DNA of 64,000 nucleotides from Vandiemenella viatica (GCA_031002005.1 CM061919.1:20345687-20409686); one strand, 5' to 3'. Counted from the first letter of the stretch, positions 8,995 through 19,929 are shown. Notes: generated by a model not told the origin, from the letters alone. Translations and numbers: made by a program.

Positions 8995-11679
8995 TTATTG
9001 GATTAGTGACAGTGGACGTTTATGGAAATCAATTTCTGTTGTATATGTACCTAGATTACTGATGAGTGGGTTGTTGTTTTTGTGTGCGGATCTGTAGAAG
9101 GTGGCTGCGCTTTCTTGAAAACTTTGCTGAATTGTTTGGAGACCTGTTGCTTCATGGAGGTCATGTGTTGGGAATCGTGATGGCAGATGTAGGGCCCGTT
9201 TGAGGGCTCTGTTTTGTATGACCTGCAGTTTATGGATATTTGTCCTTGAAGCATACCCCCACACTGGGCATGCGTATTCAATGACTGGTCTTATTAAACT
9301 GCAGTAAATTTTTACTCCAGTCGCTGGCGCCAAAGTACCGTCTCGGTTTAATAGTGGATACAGCTGTTGAAGTCTCGCGCTGGCTTTTCTCTTTGTTTCT
9401 TCTATGTGCGTGCGCCAAGTTAGTTTGGCATCTAACGTTACACCAAGATAGCGTGCGGTATTTTTCCATGGAATGGGCTGTCCCTGGAGCGTCACTTGCG
9501 GATGAACTGCGTTTCTCTTTCCTCGTCGGTATGCTAGCATGATGGCCTGCGTCTTTTCTGGGTTGATGGCTATACGCCATCGTCTTGCCCAGGCCTCAAT
9601 CTTATTCAGCGCTTGTTGCAGGCGATGTGTGGCGAGTTCCCTTTTTTTGCTGCTGGAGAAAACTGCCGTGTCGTCGGCGTACTGAGCTGTTTTGACACCT
9701 GCCGTTTCCGGGATATCCGATGTATACAGTGAGTATAACACCGGTCCCAGAACCGATCCTTGAGGCACTCCGGCGTTTGTTTTTCTTCTCGAGGAGAGAG
9801 CTGTCCCTACCCTCACCCTGAACGATCTTCCCCGCAGGTACGATTCTAGCAGCTGTACGTATGGCCCGGGGAATCCCAGCTCAAACAGCTTGCATAGCAG
9901 CCCGGAGTGCCATACGGAATCGAAGGCCTTCGCTATGTCAAGAAGCACTAGTCCACAGAAGTTCCGGTGATTGAAAGCCTTAGTCGCCTCCTCGACCACT
10001 CGTAGGAGTTGGTGGGTGGTAGAGTGCTCCCGGCGAAACCCCATCTGATGGTTTGGGATGAGATTTCCTTCATCGATGATCTTCTTCATCCTTGTAAACA
10101 GTATTCTTTCGAAAATTTTACTAACCGATGGAAGCAGGCTAATAGGACGGTAATGCTGGGGAAATACAGGGTCCTTGCCGGACTTGTGTATCCCAACGAC
10201 TATTGCCTGTTTCCAGCATTTTGGGAAGGTCCTTGTTCTGAGAATAGTGTTGAAAACTTCAGCCAAGTATAAAAGAGCTTCCAACGGTAGGTGCTTATGA
10301 GGATGTTATTTATTCCATCTATTCCTGGTGCTTTATTGGGATGAAGTCTCTTGATGCAGTTTTTGATTTCTGAGACGTCAACTTCTGGGATGTGCTGTGC
10401 ATCGTCGGTGGCGGCTGCCTCCTTGTAGGTTCTCAGTCTCCGCCTAATTTCAGTCACCTGTTCTTCGTCTATGTCGGTATCTAAGGGGGAGAAATGCTTC
10501 TCAAAGTTGTCCGCAAGAGCATCCGCCTTCTCCTGTGGGAGGTAGACTAGGCCCCTTTCTCCGTGGAGTGGAGGAAGTCTTTGCTTCCGCTTCGTAAGTC
10601 TCCTTGTCTGTATCCACAGGGAGTCCTCATTGGGCCGTATCATTGAAACTCTGGCCTCCCATTCCTTATTTCTATGTTCTGTGAGGGCTGCTTTTAATTC
10701 CTTTTGAAGTCTATTAAGCAGACTTTTGGTGTTTCGATTCCTCGTTAGCTTCCACTCTTTCATGACCCGGTTCTTGTGTCGGATCATGGCCAGAAGCTGA
10801 GGTGGAAGCTGTTTGCATTGCGTGGTTGTTGGTTCGTTTCGAAGGGATGGTGGCTCCCGATGCTTCCTTCACGGTTGTTTCAAAGAACTTCAGGCTCTCC
10901 TCCACATTTTCGTGATGTCTTGTTTCGAAGGCGTGGGCGATTATCTGTCGGTATCTGTCCCAGTTGGCGTGTTTGTAATCCGGAACAGTTTGCTGTTCAA
11001 GCTGCCATGGGTCCTACCGCTATCTCGAAGAGTACAGGACAATGATCGGACGACAGCCGGTTGATGGTGCTGGCCGCTAGGTATCCTGTGATGCCTCTAC
11101 TGATGCAAATGGTCCAAGACGTCGGGACGTCTTCCATTCGCCGGGTAGTGAGTAGGCTCTTCGGGGGCAGTTACATTCATGTTTAGCCTTTCAGCCAGTC
11201 TCCTTAGCTGTCTTCCCGAACTGTTACACGCTCGACTGTTCCAATCAGTGTGTTTACAGTTCAGATCACCACCTATGATCAGCCTGCCCTTATGCTGGCC
11301 AGGTGTTGATGTCTTCATCTTGTAACTGTGCTCGTGGTGGACGATAGGCTGATACTACAGTGATTTTTCCAGTCGCGGTGGCTACTTCGACTCCCACCAC
11401 TTCAAGTTGGTTCATTGGCGGGAGAGGCACTTGGTTGTGTGGGATTCCCCGTTTAATATATATAGCGACGCCACCGCCTGCTGTTGGTCGGTCATAGCGG
11501 TAGCAGTGGTAATTTGGTATTGCTACTCGGATGCCTGGTTTCAGATGGGTCTCAGACACCAAGCAGATGTCCACTCCTTGTTCATGTATAAACTGCCTGA
11601 ACTCAGTTGACTGGTTGTAGATACCATTTGCGTTCCACACACAAAACGCGATTCCATGTATATGAGGAGCTCTATCCAT
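8995..11679 (-). pseudogene. LB ORF2: EEP endonuclease and reverse transcriptase
   Basis: The start is the ATG at 11679, chosen because FCVWNANGIYNQ, the first EEP strand, follows and because it overlaps the gag stop. Endonuclease motifs are VSETHLKPGI and GGDLNCKHTDWNS. The frame is then broken near 11300, 11095 and 10790. RT motifs from 10284 down are HYRPISLLPSVSKIFER, GFRREHSTTHQ, LLDIAKAFDSVWH, GVPQGSVLGPVLYSLY and QYADDTAVF with the catalytic Asp pair. The C-terminal domain includes WGYASRTNIHKLQ, typical of jockey ORF2. There is no RNase H. The breaks make it non-functional, but the RT block of 429 codons is open. Confidence 0.8.
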
Positions 11680-13552
11680 TATGTTCTTGGGTAGTGCTGG
11701 TGGTTGCAGCTAGAGCTGACGTAACTGCTGCCTGTATGTTCATTGGCAAGCGATTTAGCATCTCTATGATGTTAAGCATCATTTTCATCATGGTGTCCAT
11801 CATTCCAGACAGTTTATCCATGAGACCATGCACCAGGCTATCAGCTGCTCCTTGTTTACTTGGCTGGTTGGAAGGGGCAGGTTGGGTGCCGACCGTTTCA
11901 GCTCGATCCGCAGTCAGGTTATTTTTCCTATCTGCCTTTGGTGTTTCGGCGTGGTTGGCGACCTGGTTTGCACAGGTGTCCGCGTATGTGCTCCCATTCT
12001 CACCACTAGTTGGGTGTTTCTTATTATTCTTCTCACGTTTGGGGTTCTGCTTTTTCTGAGTCTGACGTGGGTCTTCTTTCTTGTTAATGTCATTTGGTTC
12101 TTCTTCTTGCTGGCCAGCCGTTGGCGGGATCTCTTGTTGATTTCTCTCTTGCGGTTTCTTTCGGCGTTGGAGAATTTTTGTCTTGTTCCGCGGCCAGTCC
12201 TCTTTGTCGATCGCGGGCTTTCTTGTACGCCTGGCATCCTTTGTAGCTTGCGACGTGGTTTCCACCGCAGTTGGAGCATTTCGCCGTGTCACGTCCTCTC
12301 TGCGCCGTACATTGGTTGGAATCATGTTTACCAGCGCACTTGACACAAACTGGTGGCATTTTGCAATTCATTGCCATGTGCCCGTAGAGCTGGCAATTGT
12401 AGCATTGAGGTGGTCCCGGTGATGAGCGGAGTTTTTCTGTAGTTACTTTGAGGTGGCATATTGTCTCTATCTTGAAGATCTCTCTATTTTCTGGTGTGTC
12501 CGGCAAGACGGCGAGGAAAAGGGGCATTGCTACGTTGCTGCCCGGCCTCCTTAGTTGAGCTACTGTCTGGACGTTGAATCCTATCCCCTTTAGCTCCTCC
12601 TTCAGATGGCTGGCTGGAAGTGTTCTGGGTATTCCTCTGAATACCACTTTCAGCAGGGGTAAGGCCCCAGTTGGAAATGTGTAGTATGGGATGCCCTTTT
12701 GCTGCAGCATCACGGTGACCGCTGAGTAGTCGGCCACCGTAGTAAAAGTAAACTTGATTTTATCCCCTCCTGCAGACTTGGCTGCGAAGGGGTCCTTGAC
12801 GACGGCTTCCACTTGATCGTGCAGCGTCTTGAAATTTTCTTCGTATTGGACCACTATAGGTGGAATATGGGCCGATCTCTTAGCTGGCGGGGTTGGTGTT
12901 TCCTCAGTCTGCAGGGGCTGGAATGGATTGTTGGTTTCCATTACAAGCTCCGGGTCCAGTGCGGGTGGCGGCTTTGCTGTGCGGCGGGGTGTTATAAATC
13001 CTTCCGCGTCTGGTTGCTGCGCTTTGCGTCGGTTTCCTCCGCTTGCGGCAGCTGTCGTCTGCTTGGGGGTATTTGCTTTTTGAAGTTTGTCTGCGGTGGT
13101 GTATAAGGCGTCTGGAATGGGAATGTTGCGGCCGAGTACTCGGTAGTCCCCTTCTTCTTCTTGTTCGCTTTCTTCTCTTTGCTGGCTGTAGCACTGGAAA
13201 GTTGTTGTACGGGCACGCTGACTTTCGAACCACTTGCGCGTTGTTCGTTCCTCGGTTGCTTTAGTTTCCCCGCTGTGATCGGAGAAGTTCTTCTCTTCGA
13301 TGCGCGGGGGTCTACTGATCCGTGGGCAGGCTGGTTCGTCGTGAGAGTTATCCTTACAATTCCGTCGGGGTCCACCCTCAAGTCCTGTGGGAACTGCCTG
13401 GTCGTCGTCAGTGTTGTTCCGTCCGCTTCCAAGTCCGGTAGGGATAGCCGGGTCGTCACCATTGCCGCAGCTCCCACCGGCAAAGTCGAGTGCGTTGGGG
13501 CACTCGACCCGCCTGGCGCGGAAGAGCGGCTAGCGTATTCCTTGTCGCACAT
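11672..13552 (-). pseudogene. LB ORF1 (gag) with three zinc knuckles
   Basis: The N-terminal part (13552-12992) is Ser, Thr, Pro and basic rich. The middle (12941-12090) contains CYNCQLYGHMAMNC, CVKCAGKHDSNQC and CSNCGGNHVASYKGC, the three CCHC knuckles of jockey gag, plus an upstream RRM-like region. The C-terminal part (12346-11672) is Lys, Gln and Thr rich and ends in a hydrophobic MMKMML stretch. Frameshifts fall near 12970 and 12200. The stop overlaps the ORF2 start by 8 bases (ATGGATAG), a common arrangement for coupled translation in jockey elements. Confidence 0.75.
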
Positions 13553-13591
13553 CTACACGTTACGATGGTCAACTCGGAACAGGAACGCTGT

Positions 13592-13660
13592 AGATGGTTC
13601 GGGTGCCGCTCTTCCTTATATACAAGTCCGCGTGGCCTCGGCGATGGCTTACTATGACCC
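13592..13660 (-). repeat. PLE1 terminal repeat, interrupted third piece
   Basis: The segment 13592-13645 is the reverse complement of 14545-14596. It includes the TATATAAGG box, GCGGCAC and GAACCATCT. It belongs to the 3' side of the PLE coding remnant and is cut at GAACCATCT by the 5' end of LB. The remainder of this repeat appears at 4834-4966 beyond the nested LINEs. Confidence 0.7.
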
Positions 13661-13773
13661 AGGCCCGCAACCAACTGGCGGTTGGCTGCCCGTGGGCGTG
13701 GCTAAGGTTCTTGTTCCAGCCCGAGCTAATATGAAGCCCTCTACGGCGGCAGCTGGACGGAAGTACAACGTTC

Positions 13774-14546
13774 TCAGCGGATATTTGCCAAGGCAGGTTT
13801 CCATGCCTCACTGAGACATAGACCACTGTCTCTGTTAAATGTGTCGGCCAGTCGAATTTCGATGGCTTCTTTGATGACAGATTCCCAAAAATGTGATGTT
13901 CTAGCCAATATCCTAACGTTATTGAACTCTACTTTGTGGCCATGGTCGTACACGTGCTCGGCGATGGCTGATTTGCTATACTGTCCCAAGCGGAGGTGGC
14001 GTTTATGTTCTTCACACCGGTTTTCTATGGTGCGGATCGTTTGACCGATGTAGGTCTTTCCACACTCGCACGGTATGCTATAAATCCCCGGAACTCTTAG
14101 GCCAAGATCATCCTTGACTGAACGGAGGTAGTCCCGTATTTTAGCTGGTGGTCGATAGAAAGATTTTATACCATGTCGTGCGAAGATTCTGCCGATTTTC
14201 CCCGAGGTGTTCCGGCGAAAGGCAGAAAGGCGGTGGCCTTGGGCGTTTCTTCCTGTTGGACTGGAATTTTCCATGGCTTACGTTCAATTGCCCTTTCTAT
14301 CTGCCTCTCGGAGTAACCGTTCCACCTAAAGACAGTTCTCAGGTGTTCCAGTTCTTGTGGCAGGCTGTCTTTGTCAGCAATCGCTCTAGCTCTGTGCACA
14401 AGAGTATTTAAAACAGTGTTGCGCTGCACATGATGGTGGAAACTCGTGGCGCCCAGATACTGGTCTGTGTGGGTAAATTTTCTGTATACACTATGCCCCA
14501 GCGTTCCATCCGGTTTTCTTTTAATTAGGATGTCGAGGAAAGGTAG
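13774..14546 (-). pseudogene. PLE1 reverse transcriptase C-terminus and GIY-YIG endonuclease
   Basis: On the minus strand the fragment begins LPFLDILIKRKPDG, continues through VYRKFTHTDQYL, and after a frameshift between 14274 and 14166 reads GIYSIPCECGKTYIGQT. This is the GIY...YIG signature with the Cys-rich insert and a downstream RC-x2-H pattern. In Penelope-like elements this nuclease follows the RT and is thought to prepare the target. All RT catalytic motifs upstream of this piece are missing: the copy is 5' truncated at 14546, where an inverted terminal repeat begins. Confidence 0.8.
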
Positions 14547-14751
14547 GCGAGGCCACGCGGACTTGTATATAAGGAAGAGCGGCACTCGAACCATCTCAGT
14601 ATCTGTGGGTCAGCCGACCATTACACATGTCTCATCACCTGAAGAAGACGGCAGAGCCAGCCGTCGAAATATTGTGTTTCCACAACACTATCCGGCGGTA
14701 CACCCGTGAAGACTACATTGCAGTCATACGCCGGTAAATTCTTAGTTCTTA
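14547..14751 (+). repeat. PLE1 terminal repeat (pLTR), right copy with tail
   Basis: This contains the TATATAAGG box (about 14566), GAACCATCT (14588-14596), the hammerhead-like motif (14636-14676), GAAGACTACATT and then about 30 bases not present in the left copy, ending at the target duplication. The TATA-like box suggests that transcription starts inside the repeat. Confidence 0.75.
14636..14676 (+). ncRNA. Hammerhead-ribozyme-like motif in PLE1 right pLTR
   Basis: Helix I strand CAC (14636-14638), core CTGAAGA (14639-14645), helix II GACGGC (14647-14652) with GCCGTC (14660-14665), GAAA (14666-14669), helix III of two pairs, cleavage position T at 14673 and helix I return GTG (14674-14676). 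Self-cleavage would process the element RNA. The extra A at 14646 departs from the consensus. Compensatory differences from the copy at 30548-30590 support the fold. Confidence 0.6.
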
Positions 14752-14818
14752 CATATAACCAAAGTGGTCACGGGAAATTCTATTTCCCCGGGCTAACAAA
14801 TGAGCTGAAGGATATGTA
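14752..14818 (+). pseudogene. L0 second segment (right target duplication and linker)
   Basis: The second copy of the 15-bp target duplication occupies 14752-14766. The L0 linker then continues as VVTGNSI and, after a one-base shift, PGLTNELKDMY. This is the expected sequence after SRRHI-T-K in this family. It ends at the (ATT)n tail of LINE LC. Confidence 0.6.
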
Positions 14819-15049
14819 TTATTATTATTATTCCGCGATTCACTAAAAGTGTGTGGCGGAGGGTGCATTGCACCTATCGAAAGGGGTTATGGTTTGGAAG
14901 GGTTATAAGGGATATGGCAGGAGGCGCCCATGGGCTATTGTGAGGAACCATCCCCGCATTCGCGTGGAGTGATCCGGGAAAACCATGGAAAACCCAGATC
15001 AGGATGGCTGGAGTGCTTTATCGAAAGCTACTCCTGTCGGATTTTAAGT

Positions 15050-16303
15050 TTACTCGCCGGGTAAATCCTTTCTATTCCATTCCGTAATCGCTCGTGGGAA
15101 AAATGAGTACAGAAATGAATCGGTTCTGGCCCTGATTTCTCTTATCTTATTTTCACGGTCATTTCGAGATATGAATGTTGCTGGTAGCAATATTTGCTGA
15201 CTGTGATTCCGAAATATATCTGTCGTGAATTTTTCAATTAGCTTTCGTCGAGAGCAACGCCTTCGGTGTTCCAGGTCTTCCCAACCTAACTCCTTCAACA
15301 TCTCACTTACGCTTTCCCTCCAACTATATATACCTGTCACGAATCGGGCGCCTCTTCTTTGGACCTTCTCCATTAACCCCTTTTGATGGGGATCCCATAC
15401 AGAAAAACAATACTCTAAGTGAGGACGTACTAGTGACTTGTATACAATCGATTTAACTTCCTGAGTGCATTGATTTAAATTACGACCTAGAAATCGGAGC
15501 ATACGATTTGCTTTTCCCATTACATTCTCGATATGCTCATTCCACGACAAATTATTACGAATTGTTACCCCTAGGTATTTAGCGGAATCTACTGTTCTAA
15601 GGACAGTGCCATTAATTGTATATTCATAGTTAATTGGTGTCACCTTTTTACTTACATGCATGACTTGGCACTTTTTAGCGTTTAACTCCAACTGCCAATC
15701 TTTACACCACGCAATTATTTTCATAATATCGTCTTGTAACAAAGCGCAGTCGTCCTGGGTTTTGATTTCGCGATAAATTATAGCATCATCGGCAAATAAT
15801 CTTTTCATCCCCCCTATTATGTAGCATAGATCATTGATGTATATGAGAAACAGCAGTGGCCCTAACACGCTTCCCTGGGGAACTCCAGACCCCACTTCAG
15901 TAAGTGATGAACGCTCACCGTCGAGAACTACACACTGTGTTCTGTCCTTCAGGAAGTCTGCAACCCAGTCGCATATTTGTCTAGATATGCCGTAACCGCG
16001 AAGTTTCCTAAGTAACCTAGTGTGAGGCACAGTGTCGAAAGCTTTTTTAAAGTCTAATAGAACCAAATCAACCTGGGATTGCTCATCTATAATTCGGCAC
16101 AAGTCGTGAATTAGAAGTGCAAGTTGTGTTTCGCAGCATCGGCCTTTTCTGAATCCATGTTGATTTGGATTTAAAAGCTCACCTTCATCCAAGAACCGCA
16201 TGACATTTGAATAGATGATATATTCTAAAACCCTGCAAAATATTGAAGTTAACGAGATCGGCCTATAATTCTGAGGATCATTAACATTCCCATTTTTAAA
16301 CAC
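15050..16303 (-). pseudogene. LC reverse transcriptase
   Basis: The 417-codon open frame contains NYRPISLTSIFCRVLE, HGFRKGRCCETQL, LLDFKKAFDTVPH, GVPQGSVLGPLLFLIYIND, and LFADDAIIY (FADD in place of YADD). It ends with the EKVQRRGARFVTG and FFPRAITEWNRK C-terminal signature seen in CR1/L2-type elements. The N-terminal RT part lies upstream in other frames, so ORF2 is frameshifted between 16303 and 16738. No RNase H follows. The catalytic block itself is intact. Confidence 0.8.
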
Positions 16304-16737
16304 TGGAGTTACGATAGCGGTCTTTCATTCGGCTGGTATTTTTTCTTGATCCAGAGAGAAAGTATACAATTTCATCAAATACGGTGCAATTTCCTTTGCG
16401 TATCTTGAGTAGAATCTTGTAGGAATACCGTCTGGTCAGGGAGCCTTATTAGTTTTTACATTCATAAGAAGTTTAGTTATTCCCTCGACATCAAGAGCGA
16501 GATCATTCATAGTTTTGAGGTACGATTATTAAATATCGGTATCTCCTCTGAGTTTACGAGAGCCTCTTATTACTTTGATATACGACAAGAACTTTTTTGG
16601 ATTAGTAATGAGATCTTCGGATAAATTCCTAGCTTGGAATTCTTTAAACGCATCGCGCATTGCCTTACGCACTTCCGCACGCAACTGGACTAATTTAGCA
16701 CGATTAGAAGAGTCCCCCGATTTTTCACCGCGGCATG

Positions 16738-17841
16738 TTAACGCCTTTGCCTCCTGAGCAAACGTTTCACTTCCCTATTGAACCAAGGGAAGTTATTACT
16801 GACCTTAATACACTTCTTAGGAACAAACTGGTTTAAACCGGTCCATATTAGTTCTTTTAAATTAAACCAAAGTTCCTCAACATTTGTATTTAGCATGTAC
16901 GTTTCAAAATTCTTCGCAAAGTGATCAACCATACCCGCATCGTTTGCCTTATCGAAGCAAAACACGAGTTTCTCTTTGTCATGCTTCAGACTCAGACTAG
17001 AGTTTAACGTTACCACAACCGCCTTGTGATCACTTATACCGTCTTCTATACAAACTTTATCTACAATATCAGGATTGCTAATTAGAAAAAGATCCAGAAT
17101 GGGCGAGGAATCTTTGTCGCACCGTGTTGGCTCTTCGACCATCTGTTCAAGAGATCCCTCTGTAAATGATTCTAGGAACGTTTCGGTTATTAACCTATCT
17201 CTTCCACCCAACCTGAACGTGTATGTGTCCCACCTAACCGACGGTAGGTTAAAGTCACCACCCACGATCAATATATGTCCTTGAAATTTTTTGTAAATGT
17301 TATTAAGCGACTCTCTGAAGTATTCTTCAGAATCCGGAGGTCGATAAAATGACCCGAGGATGAACTTTAAATTTTTGCCAATTTTTACCTTGACCCATAT
17401 TAACTCGCAAAAATTTTCCGTTTCAGTTACGACAGAGCAATTAACGGTTTTACTTACGGCCACGAACACACCCCCGCCCATTGAGACAGTTCTGTCCTTC
17501 CGAAAAACATTGAAATGAGGGCCAAATACTTCGCTAGATTCAACTTCAGGCGTCAACCAGCTCTCGGTTCCTAGTATTATATCGACATCATTAGTCGCAA
17601 CTGAGGCGTTAAAATCCGCTACTTTCCCTCTAATACTCCGACAATTTAGTATCATTATCCTTAGCTGCTTCGTACTGTTATTTGTGTCTAAAATAGCATT
17701 TTTCATACTCGCACTCTGACGGTAAACGGGTGAAGTAATTGGAGCTGTAATATTAAAATTATTCGCGCCATCACTACCGGGACCAGCTTCTATGTTATCA
17801 GCACATCCTCTTCGGTGAAATGAAGGATCCTCGGGCCTCAC
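16738..17841 (-). pseudogene. LC EEP endonuclease
   Basis: This 367-codon frame holds the first half of LC ORF2: RIMILNCRSIRGK, GTESWL, GGGVFVAV, GSFYRPP, GGDFNLPSV, LFLISNPDIV and ISDHKAVVV. These are the catalytic Glu, Asp/Asn and SDH motifs of LINE endonucleases. It ends in WFNREVKRLLRRQRR, the usual linker to RT, and then loses frame. The first Met of the open frame need not be the true start. Confidence 0.8.
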
Positions 17842-17954
17842 GCTGTTCCTAAAAAATAATTCATATCAAGGTGGTTCCAAATTTTAGCAGCCACATTGGA
17901 CGCCATTCTAGGTGTGTAGTGGACGCCCGACCTGTCAAATGCGTCCCAGCTGAG

Positions 17955-18400
17955 GGATACTACAAATTTTTCAGCACAAACTCTTTTAGTGAGGAGACGA
18001 TTGAATCGGGAGATAATCTCATGAGTGCCTTAAGTGAATCTAGACAGAAGAAATGGGTAGAAAACGGACATGATATAAAAAAACCTAATGGCGAACCAAA
18101 AACTAGTACCGCAAAAGGAAATGTTACACTTAACCAAGTAGATAACAAACTGCTACTTAAACAAAACAAAAACACCAAAGAGTACAAAATGAAGAAAATC
18201 TAATGGATGCGCTATTTAAGATTGAAGAACTCGAAAATGCTTTAAATACTATCAAAAACGGTAAAGCTTCAGGGATTGATGATTTGTGCACGGAAGAGAT
18301 AAAAGAAATTTGAACCTAAAACAAAACTATGGATTTTAAATATGTTTAACTACTTAACCCACACTATTCCTAAAATATGGAGACTTCCAGTAAATTCATA
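17955..18400 (+). pseudogene. L0 third segment: start of reverse transcriptase
   Basis: L0 resumes with TNSFSEETIESGDNLMSALSE, the linker helix of this LINE group. Then come KKWVEN and, in a shifted frame, EELENALNTIKNGKASGIDD and MFNYLTHTIPKIWR, the first conserved blocks of LINE RT. Stop codons are present. After about 18380 the similarity fades and no palm motifs (YADD) are found, so L0 is also 3' truncated or decayed beyond recognition. Confidence 0.6.
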
Positions 18401-19194
18401 GCTGATCCCATACCACATACCCGTCATGGACTAATCACATGCTCAGCACTGGAAGCAATTAAACATGAAATAGTAGGAAAGAAAGACATCAAGTGTGGAA
18501 GGATGCAACACAAAATCCTGATATTTAAAGAAACAGCAAGTATACGAGGAACCTGTTAAAAACACTCAACTGCGAGTATTAACCGTTATACTGATATTTC
18601 ATCCAACAATACGTAATACTTCTCAATGAGAAATCTACCCAACGGCGGATTAAAAACTATTTTTTTTTTCATAGAACCCTTCACACTAAAACGAAATGTA
18701 TCAAGCAATTGTATCACTCAAATCATGGAAAAAGTCTGCCCATATCGCTTAGTGTGCCAATATCTAGATTAATTGAAAACGGTGTTAGTGATAAACTATT
18801 CCAAGTTTCTGTATAACCTTCAGTTTTGAATCGTTTTATTCCGATTTCGTAGTACATGTTTAAGCTGTGCTCTTAAAGGTATCAAACATTCAATAAAACA
18901 GTAATGCCAGATTGAATTATATGATGATATTATGAATTTGATAGAATGAACTCATAACGCGCTTGTTAATAATATGGTTAATAATACTAAGAAGGGCAAG
19001 CTCACAGTTATAGAACGCATTCATTCTTCGAAAGAATACTCCATACAGCTAACCAGTAAGTGCTAACTACATTGTAACTATATTTCACAATACTTGCTGC
19101 AAATTTTACAGACATTTTGCTATTATTATTTACTATAGCTCATCACACTTCCACATTCCAAGCAACCCACGATGTAAAGCGACACTCATGTGGT
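18401..19194. other. AT-rich sequence without a supported gene
   Basis: Only short frames without recognisable domains. It may contain the worn 3' part of L0. Confidence 0.4.
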
Positions 19195-19420
19195 TTATTT
19201 AATATCTGCCGGCGCAACGATGAGCCTGGAAAGGCTACGGTGTCTGCGCAGCAAAGCCAGCAAGCCGGCGACCCTATTGACTGCGGTGCCGGCTGGCCTC
19301 GCTGTGGTCCTCTGGGAAGCTGCCCCCTCGCTGTACTCTGATTCTGCCATCTGACAACGGCACCGGCCGGTTCCGGGCAGCGGCGGCACACCGGCCAGCA
19401 CCATCTGAAAGCACACCGAC
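19195..19420. other. GC-rich island of unknown origin
   Basis: About 220 bp of GC-rich sequence stands out against AT-rich surroundings. A plus-strand frame of about 44 codons starts at the ATG near 19220 (MSLERLRCLRSK), and longer frames exist on the minus strand. None shows a family signature. It could be an exon, a CpG-type island or a transposon piece. I cannot decide. Confidence 0.25.
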
Positions 19421-19929
19421 AGGTATTGGAATTAGACCATACATTTGACGTCTATATGTCCTTAAATTTGCTTCTGCTCGTGTACTTTGGGGCATTAGTA
19501 AAATCGAAACATACAGAGATCCAAACAAATAATTTTCAACGCTTGATAAGAACTGTGCCAACCGGAGTGTGGGAAATTTACACCGCCATTTTAGCTTCGT
19601 TTCAACGTCTGAAGAGTCCAGTGTAATAAGACTGCAGAGTTTCATAGTTAAGACGTAAAATCAGGGACAGAATTCACGAGACCCCTCACCTTTTGATTAT
19701 CTTTCGTTCTGGCACGACTACCTAATGGGACAGCATAATTGGTAGATGCTACCCAAAATCAAGAAATAATAGAAGCAGATAGAGAACAAGAGTTAGCGGA
19801 CCATTTTTTAGCCAATGAGAAGCAAGGCCGGTGACGGCCCGTACCCTGTACCAAAAAAGTGTAATCGATACTCCTTGCCCCCTCCCCTCCTTGTAATAGA
19901 TACCCCGCAAAGGAGTTCCGGTGTAACTA

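Larger units (their letters stand above)
8959..13591 (-). mobile_element. Jockey-like LINE LB, near full length
   Basis: Minus-strand order is 5' untranslated region (13591-13553), ORF1 gag (13552-11672), ORF2 (11679-8995), then a short 3' part. The 5' end abuts a partial PLE1 terminal repeat exactly at GAACCATCT (13592-13600). The two ORFs overlap by 8 bases. Both carry frameshifts. The position of the 3' end near 8960 is inferred from the end of ORF2 similarity; no long poly(A) marks it. Confidence 0.7.
4834..14751 (-). mobile_element. Penelope-like element PLE1 with nested LINEs
   Basis: The element is bounded by an exact 15-bp target duplication. Its outer parts, 4834-4966 and 14588-14751, are inverted copies of the same terminal sequence (pLTR). 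A minus-strand remnant of the PLE reverse transcriptase C-terminus and GIY-YIG endonuclease lies at 13774-14546. The 5' end of the RT is truncated and joined to an inverted pLTR, a structure usual for PLEs. The right end carries about 30 bases beyond the shared pLTR boundary, a one-sided tail also described for Penelope. Two jockey-like LINEs occupy 4967-13591 and account for most of its length. Calling the whole unit a PLE rests on GIY-YIG, the RT pattern, the pLTR arrangement and the ribozyme-like motifs. Confidence 0.8.
14819..17954 (-). mobile_element. CR1/L2-like LINE LC inserted in L0
   Basis: The minus-strand order is a GC-richer 5' untranslated region (17954-17842), endonuclease (17841-16738), a degraded linker (16737-16304), RT (16303-15050), a 3' untranslated region, and a tail of ATT/AAT repeats at 14819-14832. 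A short microsatellite tail instead of poly(A) is usual for CR1/L2-type LINEs. Flanking GGATA-type bases on both sides may be a short target duplication. Part of the 3' untranslated region (14933-14999) is also present in the tRNA-SINE family of this window. Confidence 0.75.

Noticed and set aside
11607..12343. Long hydrophobic plus-strand frames that look like membrane proteins
   Set aside because: They are antisense to the Lys/Gln-rich LB gag. Antisense of such codons gives Leu/Phe/Ser-rich frames.
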